From JAKPBU01 sp964425695 (GTDB taxonomy: Bacteria > Pseudomonadota > Gammaproteobacteria > Xanthomonadales > Xanthomonadaceae): DNA of 64,000 nucleotides. Positions 27,191 through 37,307 of this stretch are shown here, in pieces. Location: assembly GCA_964425695.1 (NCBI GenBank), contig CAYRNF010000011.1, forward strand, positions 34,952 through 98,951, written 5' to 3'. A program made the translations under genes and the position numbers. How positions within the stretch are numbered: position 1 is the stretch's first letter; each line of letters begins with the position of its first letter. The notes beneath the pieces are model-generated. The model did no database searches and was not told where the DNA came from. It worked only from the letters and a program-made list of their open reading frames with translations.

Positions 27191-28301
27191 CAAGCGGCTC
27201 CCGCGGTCTTCGCCCGCACCCGGTCCAACAGCGGCAGCCACGCATCCGCCGACGCATCGGCGCGCAAGGCCTGCGCGCGCACACCGCGCGCCGGAAGCTG
27301 CGCCAGGGCGGCTTCCAGCGGCGCCACGAACGCGTGCCGCCAGCGCTGGCGCTGCGCCGCAGCGGCCAGGTCCAGCTGCACGCGGTGCGCCGCCACGCCC
27401 GGCGCGGACGATGCGAACGCCAGCTGCGCCTGCGGTGGCGCGGTTTCCAGCGGATCGGTCAGCAGCAGCACCACGACTTCGCTGTGCATGGACAGCGCCG
27501 GCCAGCGCTCGGCGGGCAGCGCCGCGATGCTGGCGGGATCGGCCAGCACCACCAGCCGCGAACCGGGGCGCAGCAGCCGCTGCGCGTGGTCCAGCGCCAC
27601 CGGCAGCCCGGCATCGTCCGCAGGCGGCCCGGCATACCAGCGCACCAGCGCATCGAGCACGCGCAGCGCACCGCGCGGCCCGGCCGCGGGCGGCACCGGC
27701 GCCTCCCTGGCCGAACCCCGCAGCGCCGCGATGCGGTCGCCGTCGCGCACCGCGATCCACGCGGCCACCGCGCCTGCACGCGCGGCCTGCACCGACTTGA
27801 AGCGAACCCGGGTGCCGAAGTACAGCGCCGGCGCGGTGTCGGCCACGATGAGCGTCAGCCGCTCGCGTTCGGCCTGGAACAGCTTGGTGTGCGGCTTGCC
27901 GCTGCGCGCGGTGAGCCGCCAGTCGATATGGCGCGCGTCGTCGCCCTGGGCGTACTCGCGCGATTCCGCGTACTCCATGCCGCGACCGCGCAGGGGCGAC
28001 GGCGCGTGGCCGCTGGTGCCGTGCCGCCCGCGCGCGGCCGCGCGACGGCCCTGGGCCAAGGCGCGCAACCCGACAAGCTCGGCAAGGGTGGGGGCGATGC
28101 CGGGACCCGGGGCGCGCAGCGCCAGGACCGGAACAGAAGCAGCGCCACCCGCATCGCGTCCGCTGATCCGCCCTTTGCCGAAAGCATGCCCAAAGGGATT
28201 GCCTGCGGCACGGGGACGCCCGTCCCGCTCCGCTTCTCCAACAGCGGCGTTGCCGCCGTCCCGGGTCCCGGGCCCCGGGTCGCTGCTTCCGAGCCCGCGC
28301 T

Positions 28302-28305
<4 letters not shown>
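27190..28305 (-). CDS. DUF58 family protein with unusual N-terminal extension
   Basis: A 371-residue protein. The conserved DUF58 core starts near residue 72 (PTLAELVGLRAL) and includes GRGMEYAESREYAQGDDARHIDWRLTARSGKPHTKLFQAERERLTL, the family hallmark, followed by a VWA-like fold with LYFGTRVRFKSVQA. DUF58 proteins work with MoxR ATPases. The start is GTG in a GTGA overlap with moxR. About 70 residues before the core are Gly/Arg/Pro-rich (SSDPGPGTRDGG and NPFGHAFGKGRISG) and look like a translated intergenic repeat, not part of the family. An internal start is not evident, so the extension is probably translated. Confidence 0.85.
28098..28300 (-). repeat. Repeat-derived insertion coding the DUF58 N-terminal extension
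   Basis: Read on the minus strand, this begins with direct repeats of CCCGGGA type (about 28258-28283) and continues with a segment encoding NPFGHAFGKGRISGRDAGGAAS. The GC-rich 'ggg-ctc/ccc-ggg' repeat style resembles the intergenic repeat at 47767-47938. From memory, similar peptides occur as spurious hypothetical proteins in Lysobacter-group genomes. The boundaries are approximate. Confidence 0.45.
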
Positions 28306-29330
<1,025 letters not shown>

Positions 29331-29458
29331 GGATCTTGCGGCTCCGGTCGACGGCGATCCCGTCACGGGTCATTTTGACCCCCGTCCCCGTGAAGGGTTC
29401 CAGTGCCGTGGGTCCTGCCCCGCGACCATGTGGACGTGGGGCACAACCGGAAAACGCG

Positions 29459-29480
29459 AACGGGCCGTTGCCGGCCCGTT
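29459..29480 (-). terminator. Intrinsic terminator after pilQ
   Basis: A perfect 9-bp stem (29459-29467 and 29472-29480) with a 4-base loop begins 31 bases beyond the pilQ stop. On the minus strand it is followed by CGCGTTTTCC. This closes the pilMNOPQ operon and separates it from moxR. Confidence 0.7.
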
Positions 29481-29510
29481 GCGTACAGCGTCGCGAGACG
29501 TGCGAAGCGA

Positions 29511-31439
29511 TCAGGTGCGCTGCGCGACCTTCAGCACCTTCGGCGTCACGAAGATCAGCAGCTCGGCCTTGTTCTTGGTGCGGCCGCGTTTCTTGAACAG
29601 GTTGCCGATGATCGGAATGTCGCCCAGGAATGGCACCTTGGACAGGTCGGACTGGCTCTGGAATTCGTACACGCCGCCCACGACCACCGTCTGACCATCT
29701 TCCACCAGGATCGCGGTGTTCACTTCGCGCTTGGCGATGGTCGGCACGTTGCCGAAGCCGGTATCGACGAAGCCATTCACCTCGTCCTTCTTGACATTCA
29801 TGTTCAGGAACACGCGGCCATCGTTGGTGATGGTCGGTGTCACCCGCAGTTCCAGCAGGGCTTCCTTGAACTGCACCTGCGGCACCTGCGCCGCGCCGCC
29901 GGCGCTGCCGGTGATGGTGAGGTAGCCCACTTCCTCACCCTGCCGGATCACCGCTTCCTTCTGGTTGCTGGTGACGATGCGGGGGTTGGAGATGACCTCA
30001 CCGCGACCCTCGACTTGCAGCGCCGACAATTCGATATCAAGCAAGTAGCCCGCGTTGAGGACCGACAAAGCCAACGAACCTGCACCTGCCAAAGTCGACG
30101 GCAGATCAACGTTCAAACCGCGCGTGATCTGATAACCCTGCAGCGGATTGGGCGGCGGGACGGCGCTGTTTGCTCTTTCGGCTTCGGTTAGCGAGTTCCG
30201 CGTTGCGGAGTTGGCAGCCAGATTCCCGCTGAAGGCGAGGTTGTCTTTAGTACCGCTAAGTCCAAACTTGGCACCAAGCTCGCGCGCGAACGACTCGTTG
30301 GCGATCACGATCCGGCCCTCGATCACCACCTGGTCGACCGGCTTGTCCAGCACTTGTACGATCTTCTTGATGTCAGCGACGCGCTGCGGAATGTCGATGA
30401 CCAGCAGCGTGTTGGTACGGCGGTCGAAGCTCAGGCTGCCGCGGGGGGACAGGAAACCGCGCTGCCCCTGTCCGGCCCCAGCCGCGCCACCACCGCCACC
30501 GCCACCGGAGCTGTTCTTGCTGTCGTCGGTCAGCAGTTTGGCCACGTCCTCGGCACTGGAGTAGCTCAGCGGGATGTACTCGGTAATCAGCTCAGCGCCA
30601 TTCTCGAGCTTCATCCGCGCGTCCTGGATGCTCTGCTCGTAGGCGGCGATCTCGGCCTGCGGCGCCACCCAGATCACGTTGCCGCTGCGGCGCTTATCCA
30701 GGCCTTTGGCCTGCAGCACGATGTCCAGCGCCTGGTCCCACGGCACCTCCTCCAGGCGCAGGGTCACGTTGCCCTGCACGGTATCGGCGGCCACGATGTT
30801 CAGGTCGGCTTCGTCGGCGATGATCTGCAGCACGGAGCGCACCGACACGTCCTGGAAATTCAGTGTCAGGCGACGGCCGGAATAGGCCTGCGGGACCACA
30901 CCGACCTGCGCCGTACTTGCCACGGTGGCCGCCGTGCCGCCGACCGCCCGGGTCGACGCGGCGGCGCGCGGCACGATCTCGACCACGTAGTCGCGGCCGG
31001 TCTGGTAGGCCATGGACTCGAACGCACCGGTGGTGTTGAGCACGACTTGCGCACCGGACGCGGTGCGGTTGGCGTCGATGCGCTGCACCGGCGTGGCGAA
31101 GTCGGACACGTTCAGCGGCTTCTGCAGGTTGGCCGGGAGGCTGGCGCCGCCCATGTCGATGACCACCTGCGAACCCTGGTTGCGCAGGTCCGGCATGGCG
31201 CCGTCGCCGTCGAAGCGCAGGATCAGGCGGCCCGCGCCGCCATCGCCGCGCTTGAAGTCGATGCTCGAAACCGAGACCGTGGCGGGGCGCTGCTTTGCCG
31301 GGTCGATCGCGCCGGCCGCCGCCTGGGACGCGCCCAGGATGGCAGGGGCCTGGGCCGCATGCAGCGAGCTGCTGGCGGCCACCAGGCCAACGGCCACGCC
31401 GAACAGGCTTGCGTGCAGGTTGTTCTTGATGTTCTTCAT
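29511..31439 (-). CDS. pilQ: Type IV pilus secretin PilQ
   Basis: A 642-residue outer membrane secretin through which the pilus passes. Order: signal peptide (residues 1-28), AMIN domain (about 52-150, PATVSVSSIDFKRGDGGAG...), STN-like domain (RRLTLNFQDVSVRSVLQIIADEADLN), secretin N-domain (AELITEYIPLSYSSAEDVAKLL) and the C-terminal secretin barrel with the VVVGGVYEFQSQ and FLGDIPIIGNLFK signature. Only one AMIN domain is present. A poly-Gly loop (SSGGGGGGGAAG) interrupts the N-domain. A GGGGACAGGC site precedes the ATG. Residues about 380-480 are encoded by a patch of lower GC with rare codons (see findings). Last gene of the pil operon. Confidence 0.95.
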   Translation of the reverse strand: MKNIKNNLHASLFGVAVGLVAASSSLHAAQAPAILGASQAAAGAIDPAKQRPATVSVSSIDFKRGDGGAGRLILRFDGDGAMPDLRNQGSQVVIDMGGASLPANLQKPLNVSDFATPVQRIDANRTASGAQVVLNTTGAFESMAYQTGRDYVVEIVPRAAASTRAVGGTAATVASTAQVGVVPQAYSGRRLTLNFQDVSVRSVLQIIADEADLNIVAADTVQGNVTLRLEEVPWDQALDIVLQAKGLDKRRSGNVIWVAPQAEIAAYEQSIQDARMKLENGAELITEYIPLSYSSAEDVAKLLTDDSKNSSGGGGGGGAAGAGQGQRGFLSPRGSLSFDRRTNTLLVIDIPQRVADIKKIVQVLDKPVDQVVIEGRIVIANESFARELGAKFGLSGTKDNLAFSGNLAANSATRNSLTEAERANSAVPPPNPLQGYQITRGLNVDLPSTLAGAGSLALSVLNAGYLLDIELSALQVEGRGEVISNPRIVTSNQKEAVIRQGEEVGYLTITGSAGGAAQVPQVQFKEALLELRVTPTITNDGRVFLNMNVKKDEVNGFVDTGFGNVPTIAKREVNTAILVEDGQTVVVGGVYEFQSQSDLSKVPFLGDIPIIGNLFKKRGRTKNKAELLIFVTPKVLKVAQRT

Positions 31440-31452
31440 GCCTGTCCCCTAA

Positions 31453-31998
31453 TCATTGGTCTTCGAGCGAGATCGACGCCGGCCGCTCGAGCCAGCCACC
31501 CGCCCCATCCGTTACCAGTTCGACCAGATCGATCCGGTCTTCGCTGACCGATGTCACGCGGCCATCGTTCTGCCCCAGGTATGCGCCCGGGCGGACCTTG
31601 TAGGTCATCTTGTCGGGCCCCTGCACGAGCGCGGTCAGCCCGCGACCGCTGCCGATCGTGCCCACCATGTCCAGGCTGTCCAGCGGGAAGTTTTCCAGCG
31701 CCTGCTTGGGCCGGTTGGCATCCGGACGCGGACCGCTGCCACCGGTATCGCGGAAGGCCCGGCTGAAGGGATCGCGCAGGCCCTGCGCGGCGTATTCGAA
31801 GGATTCGAACTGCTGCATCACCGGCAACGGATCGAGCGGCGGGGGCGGCCGGTTGTCCACTTCCGCAACCCAGGCTTCGAGGTTGCTTTCGTTGTCAGCC
31901 ACGTCCGGCGAGCGGACCACGCTGCGGCCGCAGCCAGCCAGGGCGAGCGCCGCAAGCACCGCCAGGCCGCGCACGGCCAAGGGATGAACCCGGCTCAT
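31453..31998 (-). CDS. pilP: Type IV pilus lipoprotein PilP
   Basis: A 181-residue inner-membrane lipoprotein with lipobox ALAGC (Cys23). PilP joins the PilMNO alignment complex to PilQ through its C-terminal beta domain, visible as FPLDSLDMVGTIGSGRGLTALVQGPDKMTYKVRPGAYLGQNDGRV. The N-terminal part is unstructured and Pro-rich, as in the family. Its ATG overlaps the pilO stop (ATGA), and pilQ starts 13 bases after its stop. Confidence 0.93.
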   Translation of the reverse strand: MSRVHPLAVRGLAVLAALALAGCGRSVVRSPDVADNESNLEAWVAEVDNRPPPPLDPLPVMQQFESFEYAAQGLRDPFSRAFRDTGGSGPRPDANRPKQALENFPLDSLDMVGTIGSGRGLTALVQGPDKMTYKVRPGAYLGQNDGRVTSVSEDRIDLVELVTDGAGGWLERPASISLEDQ

Positions 31999-32699
31999 GG
32001 CGCACCTCCGGTCGCCGGTGCGGCCGGCGGTGTCGCGGCCGGCGTCCCGGCGGGCGCGGCGTTGGCGGCGGCCTGCGCGGCGGCTTCCTCTTCGTCGAGA
32101 TAGCGGTAGGTCTTTACCGTACCCGCCAGCTCGAGCGCCTGGCTGTCGACGGTGATGCCCGTTTCCGGGGCCTTCGGGCGCAATGCGATGTCGTGCATGG
32201 TCAGGATCACCACGCGCGGCAGCGAGGCCACGCCGCTGACGAACGCGCCGAACTGGTGGTACGTGCCCACCATGCGCAGCGCGATGGGCTGCTCGGCGTA
32301 GAACTCCTTTGGCGTTTCGGTGCCGGGCTGGAACAGCTCGTTGGCCAAGCCTGTCGCCAGCGCGGTCTGCGAGATGTCCACAATCAGGTCGGGCATCTCG
32401 GTGCGGCTCGGCAGCTGCCGCAGCATCTGCTGCAGCTGCTGCTCCATCTGGGCCAATTGCAGCTTCAGCGGTTCGAGGTTGGCGGCACGGCCGCGCAGCG
32501 TCTCGTATTCGCCGCGCAGCTCGGTTTCGCGATTGACCAGGTTCTCCAGTTCGCTGCGCTTGTCGCGCACGAACAGCCACCAGGTCAGGCCGACGATCAG
32601 CAGGCCCAGCAGCACGCAGAAGCCGATCTTGTATTCGCGCGGCCACGCGCCGGTGTTGCTGAAATCCAGTTCCTTCAGTGACATGCGGCGCTGGCTCAT
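31995..32699 (-). CDS. pilO: Type IV pilus inner membrane protein PilO
   Basis: A 234-residue protein: short cytoplasmic start, one TM helix (IGFCVLLGLLIVGLTWWLFV, about residues 25-44), a coiled-coil (RSELENLVNRETELRGEYETLRG) and a ferredoxin-like periplasmic domain. It ends in a 30-residue Ala/Pro tail. PilO heterodimerises with PilN. The start overlaps the pilN stop (ATGA); MSLKEL 15 bases later is an alternative. Part of the pilMNOPQ operon. Confidence 0.93.
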   Translation of the reverse strand: MSQRRMSLKELDFSNTGAWPREYKIGFCVLLGLLIVGLTWWLFVRDKRSELENLVNRETELRGEYETLRGRAANLEPLKLQLAQMEQQLQQMLRQLPSRTEMPDLIVDISQTALATGLANELFQPGTETPKEFYAEQPIALRMVGTYHQFGAFVSGVASLPRVVILTMHDIALRPKAPETGITVDSQALELAGTVKTYRYLDEEEAAAQAAANAAPAGTPAATPPAAPATGGAP

Positions 32700-33352
32700 G
32701 GCGCGGCTCCTACAGTGGCCGGTGCGGCGGGCGCAGCGGGCGCCGGCGTGGCGCCAGGCGCGCCCGCCTCCGCGTCGGGCACACCGTCGCCGTCGGCGTC
32801 GGCCGGTGCGTTGGGATTGGCGAGGGTGACGCTCAGGATGAAGGTGAACGGCAGGCCCGGATCGCCTTCCTTCGCCTCGATGATCGACAACTGCGGCTTG
32901 GTCATCCAGCCCGAGCTTTCCAGGCTGCGCATGTAGGTGCTGACCCGCGCGTTGGACTGCGCGCGACCTTCGAGGGTGAGCTTCTCGGCTTCCTGCTTGA
33001 TCGACGTCAGCGCCACGCCGTCCGGAATGGTGCGCACCAGCGAATCGAACAGATGCACCATCTGCGAACGGTCGGCCTGCAGGTCCTCGATGATCTCCTT
33101 GCGCTTGAGCAGGCTGGCCTTCTTCTCGTCCAGCGCCTTGATCTCGTCGATCTTTTTCTGCACCTCGGCGATCTTGCCTTCGAGGAACTGGTTGCGCTGG
33201 TTCTGCCCGTCGATCTGGCGGCCGTAGTAATTGACGATCAGGAACGCCACCAGCGCCGCGCCCAGGGCGGATGCCCCGAGCATGGCCATGAATTCCTTCT
33301 GGCGCTGCTTGCGCCGTTCCGCGCGCCACGGAAGCAGGTTGATGCGTGCCAT
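32696..33352 (-). CDS. pilN: Type IV pilus inner membrane protein PilN
   Basis: A 218-residue protein beginning MARINLLPWR, the conserved cytoplasmic peptide (INLLP) that docks into PilM. A TM helix follows (ALGAALVAFLIVNYY), then a coiled-coil and a periplasmic ferredoxin-like domain. An acidic calcium-loop-like string DADGDGVPDAEAG and an Ala/Pro tail end the protein, which is unusual for PilN and may bind calcium. The start overlaps the pilM stop (TGATG). Confidence 0.93.
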   Translation of the reverse strand: MARINLLPWRAERRKQRQKEFMAMLGASALGAALVAFLIVNYYGRQIDGQNQRNQFLEGKIAEVQKKIDEIKALDEKKASLLKRKEIIEDLQADRSQMVHLFDSLVRTIPDGVALTSIKQEAEKLTLEGRAQSNARVSTYMRSLESSGWMTKPQLSIIEAKEGDPGLPFTFILSVTLANPNAPADADGDGVPDAEAGAPGATPAPAAPAAPATVGAAP

Positions 33353-34416
33353 CAGTCGAAGCTCCTCAGCGCCAGGCCGCAGGCGATCATCAGCGCGGGG
33401 GCATCCTGCGCCAGCGCATGCGCCTGCACGCGCGGCCCAAGGGTCATGTGCGCCAGCGGGTTGGCCACGGTCGTGGGCACGCCGAGCTGTTCTTCGACCA
33501 TCGCGGCCATGCCGGGGATGGACGCGCAGCCGCCGGCGAGCACGACCTGGTCGACCCGGTTGAACTCGCTGCCGGCGTAGAAGAACTGCAGCAGGCGGCT
33601 GATCTGCTGGACCAGCGCTTCCTTGAACGGCTCCAGCACCTCGACCTCGTAGCTCTCCGGCAGCCCGCCCTGGCGCTTGGCCAGGCCGGCTTCCTCGTAG
33701 CTCAGGCCGTAGCGGCGCATGACCTCGTCGGTGAGCTGCTTGCCGCCGAACACCTGTTCGCGGCTGTACAGGCTGCGGCCGTTACGCAGGATGTTCAGCG
33801 TGGTCATGGTGGCGCCCACGTCCACCAGCGCGGCCAGCCCGTCGCGGCGCAGGTTCAGCCCATCGGCGAGCAGCGCGAACGCGTTTTCGACCGCGAAGGC
33901 CTCCACGTCCATCACGCGCGGGGTCAGCCCGCCCAGCTCCAGCGCGGAGGCGCGCGTTTCCACGTTCTCGGCGCGGGATGCCGCCAGCAGGACCTGGACC
34001 ATCTCCGGGTTCCCGGGCATCGGGCCGAGCACCTCGAAATCGAGGTTCACTTCCTCGATCGGGTACGGCACGTAGTTGGCCGCTTCCAGTTCGATCTGGG
34101 ATTCGAGGTCGTCCTCGTCCAGGTCGGCGGCCATCGGGATCACCCGGGTAATGACGGCCGATCCCGCGACCGCTGCCGCGGCATGCTTGGCGCGGCTGCC
34201 CGAGCGGGACATGGCGCGGCGGATGGCATCGCCCACCGCCTCCACCTCGACGATGTTCTTCTCCACCACCGCAGTGGGCGGCAGCGGTTCGACGGCGTAG
34301 TGCTCGACGCGGTAGCCGGCGCCGCTGCCCGAGCGGGACAGCTGCAGGAGCTTGACCGCGGTCGAGCTGATATCGACCCCCACCAAGGGCGCCTGGCTTT
34401 TAGTGATCAGTCCCAC
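33352..34416 (-). CDS. pilM: Type IV pilus assembly ATPase-like protein PilM
   Basis: A 354-residue actin-like cytoplasmic protein. Seen: VGVDISSTAVKLLQLS (phosphate-1 motif), the ALVDVGATMTTLNIL phosphate-2 motif, and the adenosine motif VVLAGGCASIPGM. It binds the PilN N-terminal peptide and nucleates the alignment complex. The start codon is GTG with GGGGAG five bases upstream. First gene of pilMNOPQ, divergent from the PBP1a gene as in many gammaproteobacteria. Confidence 0.95.
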   Translation of the reverse strand: MGLITKSQAPLVGVDISSTAVKLLQLSRSGSGAGYRVEHYAVEPLPPTAVVEKNIVEVEAVGDAIRRAMSRSGSRAKHAAAAVAGSAVITRVIPMAADLDEDDLESQIELEAANYVPYPIEEVNLDFEVLGPMPGNPEMVQVLLAASRAENVETRASALELGGLTPRVMDVEAFAVENAFALLADGLNLRRDGLAALVDVGATMTTLNILRNGRSLYSREQVFGGKQLTDEVMRRYGLSYEEAGLAKRQGGLPESYEVEVLEPFKEALVQQISRLLQFFYAGSEFNRVDQVVLAGGCASIPGMAAMVEEQLGVPTTVANPLAHMTLGPRVQAHALAQDAPALMIACGLALRSFD

Positions 34417-34617
34417 GATTCTCCCCTTGTGACGGGCGCTGCAATTTCAGTGACTTCTGCGCACCTCGTTCCCCGTTGCATTAAATAACGGACTTTTCAC
34501 GGCGTGGCAACTGGATCGCGCGAAACGCTGGAGAGCGTCACATCCTGACGCTCCGGGACAGGGGAGGCCGGGCGTCGTGGAGGGACGCCTGACGCGGGCG
34601 ACCGGGACGCTGGCCCG

Positions 34618-34623
34618 TATACT
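34618..34623 (+). promoter_or_regulatory. Candidate -10 element of the PBP1a gene
   Basis: TATACT lies 30 bases before the ATG in the 237-base divergent region between pilM and mrcA. No good -35 is seen at 17 bases; CTGACG is 23 bases upstream. An AT-rich stretch (34479-34498) may hold the pilM promoter on the other strand. Confidence 0.35.
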
Positions 34624-34653
34624 CCGCCGACCTGAGGCCACTGCCACCATCCG

Positions 34654-37170
34654 ATGTCGCGCTTTCGCCGCCTGCTGCGCTGGGCCCTGATCTGCTCCCT
34701 GGGCGCCCTGCTGCTCGGCGCGCTGGGCCTGGGGATTCTCTACTGGGCGGTGTCCTCCAAGCTGCCGGACGTGGCCAGCCTGCGCGACATCGAGCTGCAG
34801 GAACCGCTTTACGTCTACGCGAGCGATGGCCGGCTGATGGCCATGTTCGGCGAGACCCGGCGCTATCCGGTGGACATCGAGAACGTCCCCGAGCGGCTCA
34901 AGCAGGCCTTCATGGCCATCGAGGACGCGCGCTTCTACCAGCACCATGGCGTGGACTACAAGGGCGTGGGCCGCGCGGTGTGGCTGCTGCTCACCACCGA
35001 CGCCAAGCGCGTGCCCGGCGGCTCCACGATCACCCAGCAGGTGGCGCGGCAGTTCTTCCTGAGCTCCGAATACAGCTATACCCGCAAGCTGTCGGAAATG
35101 CTGCTGGCCATGCGCATGGAGCGCGAGCTGAGCAAGGACGAGATCTTCGAGCTCTACCTCAACAAGAGCTTTTTCGGCAATCGTGCCTACGGCGTGGCCG
35201 CGGCCGCGGAGTTCTACTACGGCAAGTCGCTGGACCAGCTGGCGCTGGACGAGATGGCGTCGCTGGCCGCGATTCCCAAATTCCCCTCCAGCGGCAATCC
35301 GCTCAGCAACCCGGAGCGCGCGCGCGAACGGCGCGACTACGTGCTGACGCGCATGCGCGAGCTGGGCTTCATCGACGCCGCGGCCGAACGCGCCGCGCAG
35401 GCGGTGGAGATGCACGCCAGCCCGCACGAACGGCCGGTCGAGGTCTATGCGCCGTACGTGGCCGAAATGGTCCGCCAGGAAATGCTGGCGCGCTTCGGCG
35501 GCGACGTGCTGACCCGCGGTTACCACGTCACCACCACCATCGATGCGCAGCTGCAGGTCGCGGCCGACGCGGCGGTGCGTTCGGGCCTGGCGACGTACGA
35601 CCACCGGCATGGCTTCCGCGCGGTCGAGCAGCGCTTCGAACTGGCCGAGGACGAAGATGCGGCCACGGCGGCGGCGCGCCTTCGCGGCATTCCCGCCCAG
35701 GCCGGGTTGATACCGGCCGTGGTGCTGCGCACCGGATCGGGTACTGCGGACGTGGTGCTGGCCGACGGCACCGAAGTCACGCTCGATGCCGCTTCGACAC
35801 GCCCCTGGCCCGGCCGAAGCCCCGCGGCGCTCTACAAGCGCGGCGATCTGGCGCGCATCAGGCGCGTGGACCCGCCCAAGGACAAGGACGGCAACGACGA
35901 CGCCGAGGCCAAACCGGCGTGGCGGGTCGACCAGCTGCCCCGCGCCCAGGCGACGCTGATCTCGCTGGACTCGGACACCGGCGCGCTGCGCGCCCTGGTG
36001 GGAGGCTTCAGTTTTGCCGGCAACAAGTTCAATCGCGCCACCCAGGCCCGGCGCCAGCCTGGCTCGTCGTTCAAGCCCTTCATCTATGCGGCGGCCTTCG
36101 AGAAGGGCTTCAACCCGGCATCGATCGTGCTGGACGCGCCGGTGGTGTTCAACATGCGCAACGGCAAGGTCTGGCGACCGCAGAACGACAGCGGCAACTT
36201 CGCAGGTCCCATGCGGATCCGCGAGGCGCTGGTGCAGTCGCGCAACCTGGTGTCGGTACGGCTGCTCGACGCGATCGGCGTGGAATACGCGCGCCGCTAC
36301 ATCAGCCACTTCGGCCTCGACGAGGCGCTGCTGCCGCCCAACCTGTCGATGTCGCTGGGCACCGCATCGCTGCCGCCCATCATGGTCGCCGGCGGCTACG
36401 CGACGTTCCCGAACGGCGGCTTCCGGGTGACGCCGTGGTTCATCGACGAAGTCCGCGACCGCAATGGCAAGGTGATCTTCAAGGAGAAGCCGCCGACTGC
36501 CTGCCGCGGTTGCGGGGTGGGCAACACCGGCCGGCGCGTGCAGCAGGCCTCGACGGTAGTGGACGGCTTCGACCTGGGACCAGCCGGTGGCGCGGCGCCG
36601 CGCAAGACCGCCGACGCGAAGGACGACAAGGCAACCAGGCGCCCCCCGGCGAGGAAGCCGGTCACCCTGCCGGCGGACACGCCGGTCGCCCCGCGCGCCA
36701 TCGATGCGCGCGTGGCCTACCAGCTGGTGTCGATGATGCGCGACGTGGTGCAGCGGGGAACGGGCACCGCGGCGAAGGTGCTCAAGCGCGAGGACGTGGG
36801 CGGCAAGACCGGCTCCACCAACGACCACCGCGATGCGTGGTTTGCCGGCTTCGGCGGGCCTTACACCACCGTGGTCTGGGTCGGCCGCGACGACTTCAAG
36901 TCGCTGGGTTACCGCGAGTACGGCGGCAAGGCCGCACTGCCGATCTGGATCGATTTCATGCGCGTTGCGCTGGAAGACCAGCCGCTGGCCGACCACGAGC
37001 CGCCGGAAGGCATGGTCAAGGTCAGCGTCGGCGCCGGCGGCCAGCTGATCGAAGGCGGCGGTGGCCTGACCGAATGGGTCATGGCGGAAGACCTGGAACG
37101 CATGGAGACCTACGTGGACTACGGACCAGAGCAGTCCGCGCCGGCCGAGGAAGCGTTCGACATCTTCTAG
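34654..37170 (+). CDS. mrcA: Penicillin-binding protein 1A (bifunctional transglycosylase/transpeptidase)
   Basis: An 838-residue class A PBP that polymerises and cross-links peptidoglycan. N-terminal TM (about residues 11-32). GT51 domain with catalytic Glu90 in EDARFYQHHGVD and the GGSTITQQVARQFFL, KLSEMLLAMRMERELSKDEIFELYLNK blocks. An OB-like insertion with RSPAALYKRGDLARIRRVD follows. Transpeptidase domain has SSFK (471-474), the SRN motif in LVQSRNLVS, and KTG at 718-720. A Cys-x-x-Cys (617, 620) sits in a flexible Lys/Pro-rich insertion between SRN and KTG. Divergent from pilM. Confidence 0.95.
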   Translation: MSRFRRLLRWALICSLGALLLGALGLGILYWAVSSKLPDVASLRDIELQEPLYVYASDGRLMAMFGETRRYPVDIENVPERLKQAFMAIEDARFYQHHGVDYKGVGRAVWLLLTTDAKRVPGGSTITQQVARQFFLSSEYSYTRKLSEMLLAMRMERELSKDEIFELYLNKSFFGNRAYGVAAAAEFYYGKSLDQLALDEMASLAAIPKFPSSGNPLSNPERARERRDYVLTRMRELGFIDAAAERAAQAVEMHASPHERPVEVYAPYVAEMVRQEMLARFGGDVLTRGYHVTTTIDAQLQVAADAAVRSGLATYDHRHGFRAVEQRFELAEDEDAATAAARLRGIPAQAGLIPAVVLRTGSGTADVVLADGTEVTLDAASTRPWPGRSPAALYKRGDLARIRRVDPPKDKDGNDDAEAKPAWRVDQLPRAQATLISLDSDTGALRALVGGFSFAGNKFNRATQARRQPGSSFKPFIYAAAFEKGFNPASIVLDAPVVFNMRNGKVWRPQNDSGNFAGPMRIREALVQSRNLVSVRLLDAIGVEYARRYISHFGLDEALLPPNLSMSLGTASLPPIMVAGGYATFPNGGFRVTPWFIDEVRDRNGKVIFKEKPPTACRGCGVGNTGRRVQQASTVVDGFDLGPAGGAAPRKTADAKDDKATRRPPARKPVTLPADTPVAPRAIDARVAYQLVSMMRDVVQRGTGTAAKVLKREDVGGKTGSTNDHRDAWFAGFGGPYTTVVWVGRDDFKSLGYREYGGKAALPIWIDFMRVALEDQPLADHEPPEGMVKVSVGAGGQLIEGGGGLTEWVMAEDLERMETYVDYGPEQSAPAEEAFDIF

Positions 37171-37307
37171 CGCACCGGCGGCAGCGATCCGCTGCTGTCC
37201 GGCGAGGCCCCGAGGGCTGGCTTGCGTCGGGCCGCCCTGCCCGGCCGTGCGGGGCAGCCGGCCGCATTCGGGTTACCCTGCCTGCGGGTCCGCACCGGAG
37301 TCGCAGC

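Noticed and set aside
34447..36996. An 849-codon open frame opposite the PBP1a gene
   Set aside because: Composition is His/Arg/Ala-rich and non-homologous; it mirrors the third-position GC of mrcA.
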